Origin: JBFIHZ01 sp041601535
Lineage (GTDB): Bacteria > Pseudomonadota > Gammaproteobacteria > Xanthomonadales > SZUA-36
Direction: 5' to 3'
Assembly: GCA_041601535.1 (NCBI GenBank)
Contig: JBFIHZ010000136.1
Location: 1 to 9,520, forward strand
DNA length: 9,520 nt
Shown here piece after piece: positions 1 to 5,515 of the stretch. The notes beneath the pieces are model-generated. The model was not told the DNA's origin and made no database searches. It saw nothing but the letters and a program-made list of their open reading frames with translations. A program made the translations under genes and the position numbers. Every line of letters starts with the position of its first letter. The first letter of the stretch is position 1.

Positions 1-1
1 A

Positions 2-1291
2 ACCGGGCGCAAACGGCGTGAATTCCTGGCATCGAGCTGTGGCGCGGCGGCCACCCTGCTGGCATTCAACCAGGCGCATGCATTCAGCGGTGCACCGGCG
101 GTTTTTGATCTGCCTGCGTCGGCAGCCTTTGATCCGGAAGTAGCGGCCAGCAAGCTGGAAGGCAAAGAATTCATATTCGATGTGCAGGGTCACTACCTGC
201 CGCCTAACCTGGCGCGCACTCTCAAGCCCCAGTGCCAGGATGACCATGACCTGTTGGGACGCGATTACATGAGTTGCCTGGGCGCTGACAATTTCATCAA
301 GGATGTATTCCTGGATAGTGACACCGACCTGATGGCCCTGTCCTTCATTCCATCCACCCATGCCAATGAGCCGCTGTCGATTGAAGAGGCAGCCCGCACC
401 CGCGAGATGGTCGACCGGCTGGAGGGCAGCCAGCGTCTGCTGCTGCACGGACGCTGCAATCCCAACCAGCCCGGTGACCTGGACCTGATGGATGAACTGG
501 CTGAAAAGTGGAAGGTCGCGGCCTGGAAGTGCTATACGCAGTACGGCCCCGACGGCAAAGGCTTTTTCCTGAGTGATGAAGACAGCGGCATACCCTACAT
601 CGAGAAAGCCCGCAAGCTGGGGGTGCGAAACATTTGCGTGCACAAAGGCATACCCTTTGGCAAGCAATCATACGAACACTCGTTGTGTGATGATATCGGG
701 GTGGTGGCCCGGCGCTACCCCGATGTGAATTTTCTCATTTACCACTCGGGTTATGTACCCGGCCAGGCGGAGGGGCCGTACAACCCGGACCGAAACGAGG
801 GCGTCGACTCGCTGGTGCGGACGCTGTTGCACAATGACATTCCACCCAACTCCAATGTATATGCTGAATTGGGCAGCACCTGGCGTTTTCTGTCCATGCG
901 CGATCCGCAAAGTGCTGCTCATACGCTGGGCAAACTGATTCATTATGTGGGTGCCAATAACGTGCTGTGGGGTACCGATTCAGTTTGGTATGGCTCGCCG
1001 CAAGACCAGATCCAGGCGTTTCGGGCCTTCCAGATTCCCGCGGAATTACGTGAACAATACGGTTATGCGGAAATCACGCCACTGCTGCGCGCCAGGATAT
1101 TCGGTCTGAATGCCACCGTGCCATACGGCATCAGTGTTGAAGAAGTGCTGAACAGTGCGGCCAGCGACGACATCGCCCGGCAAAAGCCAGAATACGCCAC
1201 GCGGGCCGCGCCGCATTTTTCCACTTACGGGCCGAAAACGCGCCGCGAGTTTTTCCGCCTGCTGCAACTGAGCGGCGGAAAAATCAGCTGA
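2..1291 (+). CDS. Tat-exported amidohydrolase (Amidohydro_2 type), 5' end outside window
   Basis: The open frame enters from the left edge and gives 429 visible residues. The first visible residues include KRREFLASS followed by an Ala/Leu-rich stretch ending AHA at about residue 27. This is a twin-arginine signal peptide, so the true start is a few codons before the window, and a GTG at 182 is not the start. The mature part looks like a TIM-barrel metal-dependent hydrolase of the amidohydrolase-2 family: DVQGH after the first strand (Q62, H64), AWKCY with a possible bridging Lys (176), VHKG (H214), IYHSGY (H248) and LWGTDS with the catalytic-type Asp (326). The usual HxH is QxH here. Substrate cannot be told; family members act as hydrolases or decarboxylases. 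As it is exported folded to the periplasm, the metal is presumably loaded in the cytoplasm. It converges on the cystathionine gamma-synthase gene with no visible terminator between them. Family call firm, function unknown. Confidence 0.85.
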   Translation, partial: TGRKRREFLASSCGAAATLLAFNQAHAFSGAPAVFDLPASAAFDPEVAASKLEGKEFIFDVQGHYLPPNLARTLKPQCQDDHDLLGRDYMSCLGADNFIKDVFLDSDTDLMALSFIPSTHANEPLSIEEAARTREMVDRLEGSQRLLLHGRCNPNQPGDLDLMDELAEKWKVAAWKCYTQYGPDGKGFFLSDEDSGIPYIEKARKLGVRNICVHKGIPFGKQSYEHSLCDDIGVVARRYPDVNFLIYHSGYVPGQAEGPYNPDRNEGVDSLVRTLLHNDIPPNSNVYAELGSTWRFLSMRDPQSAAHTLGKLIHYVGANNVLWGTDSVWYGSPQDQIQAFRAFQIPAELREQYGYAEITPLLRARIFGLNATVPYGISVEEVLNSAASDDIARQKPEYATRAAPHFSTYGPKTRREFFRLLQLSGGKIS

Positions 1292-1307
1292 CGCCGGGGC
1301 GGTCTCC

Positions 1308-2501
1308 TCAGGCTACCCCGCGCACCGGCTTGCGTGCGCGCCAGGCCTCAACCGCGGCAAAGGCCTGCTGCAGGTCAGCCTTGAGGTCGTCCACGTGTTC
1401 GATGCCGATCGACAGCCGCAGCAGGCTGCTGGTGATACCGGCGGCCAGCTGGTCCTCCTCCGACATGGCGGCGTGCGTCATCGATGCCGGGTGGGCGATC
1501 AGGCTTTCCACACCGCCCAGCGATTCGGCCAGAGTGAACAGCTGCAATGCGTCCAGAAACACCGGGATCTCTTCCTGGCTGGCGGCGATTTCAAAGCTGA
1601 TCATCGCGCCGAAACCGGTCTGCTGCCGGCGCGCCACCTCATGGCCGGGATGGTCTTCCAGGCCCGGAAAATAAACCTGTGCCACACCGCTGTGCTGCTG
1701 CAATTCCTGCGCAAGCTGCAGTGCGTTTTCCTGGTGCTGCCGGTAACGCACACCCAGGGTGCGCAGGCCGCGTAAGGCCTGGAAACTGTCAAACGGCGAA
1801 CCGGTCAGCCCCAGGCAATTCGCCCACCAGCCCAGCTCTTCCACCAGTTCTTCGCTGTTGGCAATCACCGCACCGCCCACCACGTCGGAATGCCCGTTGA
1901 TGTACTTGGTGGTGGAATGGATGACAATGTCCGCGCCCAGTTCCAGCGGCTTCTGTGCGGCCGGTGACAGAAAGGTATTATCCACCACCACCAGCGCACC
2001 GGACTCATGCGCCACTGCGGCAATGGCTTCGATATCGGTAATGCGCAGCAGCGGATTGCTGGGGGTTTCGATCCAGACAATTTTTGGCTGCAGCGAGCGA
2101 ATGCACTCGGCCGAATGTTCCGTTTCCCACAATGGCAGCCACTGCAGATCAAACTGGTCCTTACGTGCTCCGGCGGAAAACAGGCGGTGACATCCGCCAT
2201 AGCAATCATGGGCCGCCACCAGCACATCACCGGGTTTGAGCAGTTGCGTGACCAGGTGCACTGCTGACATACCCGAGGACGTCACCACGGCGCCTGCTCC
2301 GCCTTCGATGGCGGCCAGTGCGCTGGCGAACTGGTCGCGAGTGGGGTTACCGGAGCGCGTGTAGTCGTATTGCCGTTTTTCGCCGAAACCACTGAAGGCG
2401 AAAGTGGAGCTCATATACAGCGGCGGTATCACGGCGCCGTGATTACCATCGGTATCCACTGCATGACGGGCGACTACGGTATCGAGTTGTGGCCGGCTCA
2501 T
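1308..2501 (-). CDS. metB: Cystathionine gamma-synthase (PLP, Cys/Met metabolism family)
   Basis: The 397-residue product is a transsulfuration enzyme that joins an activated homoserine (O-succinyl or O-acetyl) with cysteine to give cystathionine on the route to methionine. Seen: YDYTRSGNPTR (residues 45-55, phosphate-binding Tyr/Arg of the neighbouring subunit), SSGMSA (75-80), Asp174 in VVVDNTF for the pyridine nitrogen, and the PLP lysine K199 in HSTTKYINGHSD. The C-terminal ESLGGVESL and LRLSIGIE motifs are also present. Length matches the family (about 380-400). I chose the ATG at 2501 because the family normally begins just before such an 'LDTVVARHA' segment. A longer in-frame ATG at 2594 would add 31 unconserved residues, and the GGAG next to it lies inside and after that codon. 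GGGGGTG sits about 4 bases before 2501. The upstream SAM-I riboswitch supports a methionine role. MetZ (O-succinylhomoserine sulfhydrylase) or MetC are less likely alternatives within the same fold. Confidence 0.88.
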   Translation of the reverse strand: MSRPQLDTVVARHAVDTDGNHGAVIPPLYMSSTFAFSGFGEKRQYDYTRSGNPTRDQFASALAAIEGGAGAVVTSSGMSAVHLVTQLLKPGDVLVAAHDCYGGCHRLFSAGARKDQFDLQWLPLWETEHSAECIRSLQPKIVWIETPSNPLLRITDIEAIAAVAHESGALVVVDNTFLSPAAQKPLELGADIVIHSTTKYINGHSDVVGGAVIANSEELVEELGWWANCLGLTGSPFDSFQALRGLRTLGVRYRQHQENALQLAQELQQHSGVAQVYFPGLEDHPGHEVARRQQTGFGAMISFEIAASQEEIPVFLDALQLFTLAESLGGVESLIAHPASMTHAAMSEEDQLAAGITSSLLRLSIGIEHVDDLKADLQQAFAAVEAWRARKPVRGVA

Positions 2502-2578
2502 TGTGCACCCCCACAGCAAAACGTTTCGGCGCAACAATGCGGCCGGGAAAAACCATTGGGGGTTGAAAGTGCGCTCAT
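2498..2578 (-). CDS. Possible cysteine-rich leader peptide ORF (26 aa) overlapping the metB start
   Basis: A 26-codon frame starts at ATG 2578 and ends with a TGA at 2500-2498 that overlaps the ATG of the cystathionine gamma-synthase (2501-2499) as ATGA, an arrangement typical of translational coupling. GGAG lies at 2592-2589, 10 bases before this ATG. That spacing suits this start better than the longer in-frame start of the synthase at 2594. The peptide has two Cys-Cys pairs near its end (HCCAETFCCGG, residues 14-24). Cysteine is a direct substrate of the next enzyme, so ribosome pausing at these codons could report cysteine supply. This role is inference. A 26-codon open frame can arise by chance, and no conservation data are available here. 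Confidence 0.35.
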   Translation of the reverse strand: MSALSTPNGFSRPHCCAETFCCGGAQ

Positions 2579-2617
2579 GATCTTGCTTCTCCATTCATTC
2601 CGGTGAACTTCAACTTC

Positions 2618-2686
2618 TCATCCGGAAATCCCGCGAAGCAGGCTGAGCATGACCAGACCCATCAGAATAGCTGCCTGGTCACTCAT
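2618..2686 (-). CDS. Possible short hydrophobic upstream ORF (22 aa) starting inside riboswitch P1
   Basis: A 22-codon frame begins at ATG 2686 and stops at TGA 2620-2618. Its start codon lies in the 3' strand of the riboswitch P1 helix (2687-2679), and the G-rich bases before it lie in P4. A SAM-bound aptamer would therefore hide both the start and any Shine-Dalgarno-like sequence. The peptide is hydrophobic and has three Met (for example ILMGLVMLSLL, residues 7-17). The frame may be fortuitous. It is listed because of its position relative to the switch. Confidence 0.2.
   Translation of the reverse strand: MSDQAAILMGLVMLSLLRGISG
2650..2681 (-). other. Hairpin directly after the riboswitch, possible expression platform
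   Basis: TGACCAG (2681-2675) can pair with CTGGTCA (2656-2650) around an 18-base loop that contains an inner CAG/CTG pairing. The outer three bases (2681-2679) are also the 3' end of P1, so P1 and this stem compete slightly. No run of T follows, so it does not look like an intrinsic terminator. A role in the switch is inference. Confidence 0.35.
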
Positions 2687-2799
2687 TTCCCGAACCCCAA
2701 AACTGGAGTCCGCTGGAATTGGCACCTTTTCGAAGTGGTTAGCTTCGAAGGTTGCCCCGGCATCTAAGGGCCAGTCCCTCTGCCGGTCTGAATGAGTAA
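2679..2799 (-). promoter_or_regulatory. SAM-I (S-box) riboswitch aptamer in the metB leader
   Basis: Read on the minus strand, this 121-base stretch carries the S-box core. GCAGAGGGACTGGCCC (kink-turn and P2 loop) is followed by ATGCCGGGGCAACC, then AAGGTGCCAATTCC. Helices can be paired by eye. P1 is 2799-2791 with 2687-2679 (9 pairs, one G-U). P2 is CCGGCA 2786-2781 with TGCCGG 2762-2757. The P3 tip is TTCGAAG with CTTCGAA around a CTAACCA loop (about 2748-2728). P4 is GGACTCCA with TGGGGTTC around GTTT. The aptamer binds S-adenosylmethionine and normally switches off methionine-synthesis genes when SAM is high. The downstream cystathionine gamma-synthase fits exactly. The expression platform is not clear: no U-tract terminator follows, so translational control is more likely than attenuation. 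Confidence 0.93.
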
Positions 2800-2805
2800 G
2801 GCTCG

Positions 2806-2835
2806 ATTCTAGGCGAAACCCATGGCGGCGCGCAA
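2806..2835 (-). promoter_or_regulatory. Sigma70-type promoter for the riboswitch-metB transcript
   Basis: TAGAAT (2811-2806) matches five of six bases of the -10 consensus. TTGCGC (2835-2830) is a weak -35 with TTG kept, and the spacer is 18 bases. Transcription would start about 6-7 bases further on, right at the beginning of riboswitch P1, which is where an S-box leader should begin. It lies 21 bases after the stop codon of the DUF6165 gene. Confidence 0.55.
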
Positions 2836-2856
2836 GCCCTGTGTATTATTTGTTGT

Positions 2857-3246
2857 TCAGTAATCCTGGTAGGATTTTTCTTCTATGATGTCCGAGCCCA
2901 GGTGCAGGTTCAGTTGTTTCTTGATCCTGGACCGCCGGTCATTGGTCACGTAGACGCTTCTTGCCAGGTCGATAAAGCTCTGGTCAAATTCACCTGCGCG
3001 CTCCTTGTCGCGGATATCGTCCTCGATCACCCACAAGGCCTCGTTCACCTCTTTCAGTTGCCGGTGCAATTGCTCAATGGTGTCGTCTACCGCCACTGAT
3101 TGCTCCCAGGTGGCACGCAGCAACTGCAGCTCGGCGCGAACATTGGCCAGTTTGGCCGCATCGCTCATGCGCTCAGACTTGATCTCGAGAATGGTGATTT
3201 TGTCCAGCACCTCCCCTGGCGAAACCGGAACGAGAATATTTTCCAT
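2857..3246 (-). CDS. DUF6165 family protein, function unknown
   Basis: The 129-residue soluble protein has no signal peptide or membrane segment. It begins with VPVSPGEVLDKITILEIKSERM (the GEVLDK-ITILEIK block at about residues 11-24), continues with a charged, probably helical middle (about 30-75), then NEALWVIEDDIRDKE (68-82), FIDLARSVYVTNDRR (91-105) and a C-terminal EEKSYQDY. I recognise this pattern as DUF6165, a small bacterial family of unknown function. I recall it mainly from polysaccharide or lipopolysaccharide gene neighbourhoods, but have not verified that. GGGAG stands 5 bases before the ATG at 3246. It follows the dioxygenase gene after 27 bases and is the last gene of the operon. 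The family name comes from memory of its motifs; no biochemical role is proposed. Confidence 0.75.
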   Translation of the reverse strand: MENILVPVSPGEVLDKITILEIKSERMSDAAKLANVRAELQLLRATWEQSVAVDDTIEQLHRQLKEVNEALWVIEDDIRDKERAGEFDQSFIDLARSVYVTNDRRSRIKKQLNLHLGSDIIEEKSYQDY

Positions 3247-3273
3247 GTTGTCTCCCGGGCTTTGCCGCCCTGC

Positions 3274-4038
3274 TCAAACCTTGAAGCTGTAATCGAGGTC
3301 AGGATCGCGTTCAATGTCAGGCGGATAATTTTTGCGTTTCTCCGCGTAGTAGCGCTGGCGTGAATCCCCGGCCGACTGGCCGTTATAGGTCACGTATAAC
3401 ACGCGCCGTGCCTGGCCGGTGCGATTGGGCGCTGAGCGGTGCGGCGCGAACGAATCGAAAAACACCGCGTCACCGGGCATGCAATGCACTGCCTGATAAA
3501 CGCCATCAGCGGTGTCTTCATCGCTCAGCGGCGCCCACATCTGACCCAGCACACCCTGGCGGTGCTTGCCGGCCATCATTTCCAGGCTGCCATTGGCTGC
3601 ATTGGTTTCATCCAGCGCCACCATGGCGGTGACATGCAATGGGGCAAACACATCCCAGCCTGCCTGAACGTCCTGGTGGGCTTTGAACCCGTCACCGCCC
3701 GGTAGTTTGAAATTGATCTTGTCCTTGAACAATACCGCCGGCTCGCCCAGCAACTCGGACACCGCCTGCTGCATGCGGCGGGTGGTAATCAATTGCCGGA
3801 AGCCCTCGTGAAACGGGATGAAATTTTCGATGCGGCTGAGGATGCGCGAGCCATCGCGCTGGCTGGTTTCGAAATACATCATGGCTTTACCCGGCTGTTC
3901 CGGTGCCGCGGCCACCTCGTCAGCCCAGCGGCAGATCTCCGCGGTTTCTTCAGCGTCATACATGCCGCGAACCACCAGGAAGCCGTCGCGGCGAAACTGT
4001 TCCACTTGCGCAGGACTGAGTATGTGCTTGCTAGTCAT
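3274..4038 (-). CDS. Phytanoyl-CoA dioxygenase (PhyH) family Fe(II)/2-oxoglutarate oxygenase
   Basis: The 254-residue cytoplasmic protein belongs to the PhyH oxygenases, which couple 2-oxoglutarate decarboxylation to hydroxylation of a substrate. Seen: the N-terminal FRRDGFLVVRGMYDAEE typical of the family, KDKINFKLPGGDGFKAHQD with iron ligands H121 and D123, the distal ligand H200 in FAPHRSAPN, and R211 as the likely 2-oxoglutarate-binding Arg. The triad is complete, so the enzyme should be active. I prefer ATG 4038 to the in-frame GTG at 4068: it overlaps the end of the YidC-like gene by 8 rather than 38 bases and matches the usual N-terminus. PhyH members include PhnY, which hydroxylates 2-aminoethylphosphonate. 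With a PhnW-type gene in the same operon, hydroxylation of AEP or an AEP-bearing intermediate is the best guess. Substrate is inference. No PhnZ-like cleavage partner is visible. Confidence 0.87.
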   Translation of the reverse strand: MTSKHILSPAQVEQFRRDGFLVVRGMYDAEETAEICRWADEVAAAPEQPGKAMMYFETSQRDGSRILSRIENFIPFHEGFRQLITTRRMQQAVSELLGEPAVLFKDKINFKLPGGDGFKAHQDVQAGWDVFAPLHVTAMVALDETNAANGSLEMMAGKHRQGVLGQMWAPLSDEDTADGVYQAVHCMPGDAVFFDSFAPHRSAPNRTGQARRVLYVTYNGQSAGDSRQRYYAEKRKNYPPDIERDPDLDYSFKV

Positions 4039-5515
4039 TGATGGGTACACCCGTTTGGCCAGTGGCACGGCGGGTGAGCCGCTGCCACAGGCTTTTGCTC
4101 ACAGAGATCAGGTTATTGGTGGTCCAGTACAACACCATGCCGGCGGGAAACGTATAGAACAGGACGAAAAATACCACTGCCAGTAACAACATGTTACGCA
4201 CCTGGCGGTTTCGTGATGCCCGGTCCAGTGTCGGTGGATTATGCAGCACGGAAGCCAGCACCGACAACAGCGTCATGATCAGCGGCAGCAGGTTGAACTG
4301 GGCGCCGAAAAACGGCAATTCAAACCCCAGAGCCATCAATGCATCAGGCCGCGACAGGTCGCTGATCCACAAAAAGGACGTATTCAGCAGGTTGATGTTC
4401 TCGGCCAGCATGTCAAACGCCCCGATGAAAACCGGAATGACCACCGCCACACCGGCCATGCTTTTCAGGCTGTACAGCGGGTGCACGCGCTCGGTTTTGT
4501 ACAAAGCAATGATTTTGGCCGCCTGCTTTTCTCCCTTGTATTCACGCTTGATGCGCGCCAGTTCGGGTGCCAGCCGGGCCTCGGTGGTGTTCACCTGCTG
4601 CTGCAGGCGGTCAGCGATGCGGCTCAGTGGCAGCATCAGAATATGCACACACAGGGACAACAACATGATGGCAATACCCCAAACCGGTACCACCGACTGG
4701 ATCCAGCCCAACAGGTAGAACAGCGCAAAGCAGATCCAGCGCAACCACTCCCACAAGCCGGCATACAGGACATCACTGAGAATCTCATCCACCGCGGCCA
4801 GCTCTGTCGGTTCCACCGGCCCCAGGTAGAAAAGGTAATCGAGATTGCCCTGCTCATGCGCACGGCTCAGTTCAGCACCGGTGGATTCCGCTGACGTGTT
4901 GATGCTGAAAACACCTTCAGTTTCGCCGCTGGCCAACAGCGTCCAGAAGCGATTTCGGAACCCGGCCCAGTCCGCATGCAGCTGGCTCGTGTCGGTTTCA
5001 TCCAGCCCGATCTGGTCCACACCGGCTGATGAAATTCCGATAAACCGAACCTGCTCCAGCCAACCACCAAAGCCCGGTGCCGGACGGGGTTTGAAGTTCT
5101 CACCGGAACGCAGAATCAACCGCTCAGCGCCTGTTACCCTGACGGCCAGCCGGAAACCCTCTTGCGGGATGGTCCAGGTCACCTCCTGTCCGGCCCGGTT
5201 ACTGAAATGCAGCTGATGCACACTGCCATCCAGGCCGCGGCGTTGCACCCAGCTGGCATCTTGCGGCTGGCCAAAACTGATCAGCCCCTGGTCTGCGTGC
5301 AGGTGCAATTGCGAAGCCGCCTGGTCATCACAGTGTGGGTAGCAGGCGGTGGCTTCCACCAGCTCACCTTGCGGATTGAAGCGCAGTTGCAGAGACGAGG
5401 TATTGAGCTGTTCATCCGCCAGCACCGGCGGCGCCAGGCCAGCTAACAGCAGCAGCGCAAACCACTGCAGCGTGCTTTTGCCCAGATTCATGGCGTGGCT
5501 CATGGCGTGGTTCAT
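4031..5515 (-). CDS. Divergent YidC/Oxa1-type membrane insertase paralog
   Basis: The 494-residue protein has a signal-like segment (about 14-33, ending PVLA-DEQ), a periplasmic beta-rich domain (about 35-250, with CYPHC at 58-62), and the Oxa1/YidC core: membrane segments near 259-296, 354-372, 400-424 and 440-475. Core landmarks include IALYKTERVHPL (336-347), FLWISDLSRPDAL (381-393) and FPAGMVLYWTTNNL (456-469). E. coli YidC is 548 residues, so the periplasmic domain is shorter here. Aligned by hand to E. coli VRGIMYPL, this protein reads VHILMLPL: the groove arginine is His291. The leader looks cleavable, whereas the first helix of housekeeping YidC is retained. There is no rpmH-rnpA-mnmE context, so this is an operon-specific paralog. 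Its ATG overlaps the stop of the sulfatase-fold gene by 4 bases with no good Shine-Dalgarno, suggesting coupling. Function beyond membrane insertion or chaperoning is unknown. Confidence 0.88.
   Translation of the reverse strand: MNHAMSHAMNLGKSTLQWFALLLLAGLAPPVLADEQLNTSSLQLRFNPQGELVEATACYPHCDDQAASQLHLHADQGLISFGQPQDASWVQRRGLDGSVHQLHFSNRAGQEVTWTIPQEGFRLAVRVTGAERLILRSGENFKPRPAPGFGGWLEQVRFIGISSAGVDQIGLDETDTSQLHADWAGFRNRFWTLLASGETEGVFSINTSAESTGAELSRAHEQGNLDYLFYLGPVEPTELAAVDEILSDVLYAGLWEWLRWICFALFYLLGWIQSVVPVWGIAIMLLSLCVHILMLPLSRIADRLQQQVNTTEARLAPELARIKREYKGEKQAAKIIALYKTERVHPLYSLKSMAGVAVVIPVFIGAFDMLAENINLLNTSFLWISDLSRPDALMALGFELPFFGAQFNLLPLIMTLLSVLASVLHNPPTLDRASRNRQVRNMLLLAVVFFVLFYTFPAGMVLYWTTNNLISVSKSLWQRLTRRATGQTGVPIND
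5492..5515 (-). repeat. 12-base tandem repeat giving three in-frame ATGs at the YidC-like start
   Basis: Two copies of ATGARCCACGCC (5515-5504 and 5503-5492; one mismatch) are followed by a third ATG at 5491, so the protein starts MNHAMSHAMNLG. Any of the three ATGs could be used. The first overlaps the upstream stop codon (ATGA). The third would place the start directly before the signal-like segment. Confidence 0.8.

Noticed and set aside
182..1291. GTG at 182 as start of the amidohydrolase
   Set aside because: The frame is open to the left edge and encodes a twin-arginine signal peptide followed by a continuous mature N-terminus. Val here is the second residue of the conserved DVQGH motif.
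1292..1307. Bidirectional terminator between the convergent genes
   Set aside because: Only 16 bases separate the stops and no hairpin with T-runs is visible there.
2499..2594. ATG 2594 as start of cystathionine gamma-synthase
   Set aside because: The extra 31 residues do not resemble the family N-terminus. The nearby GGAG overlaps this codon and so cannot serve it, whereas it can serve the ATG at 2578.
2630..2642. Small hairpin CCTGC-TTC-GCGGG in the metB leader, considered as a riboswitch terminator
   Set aside because: Only five pairs, one of them G-U, and the following GATTTCCGG is not a U-tract.
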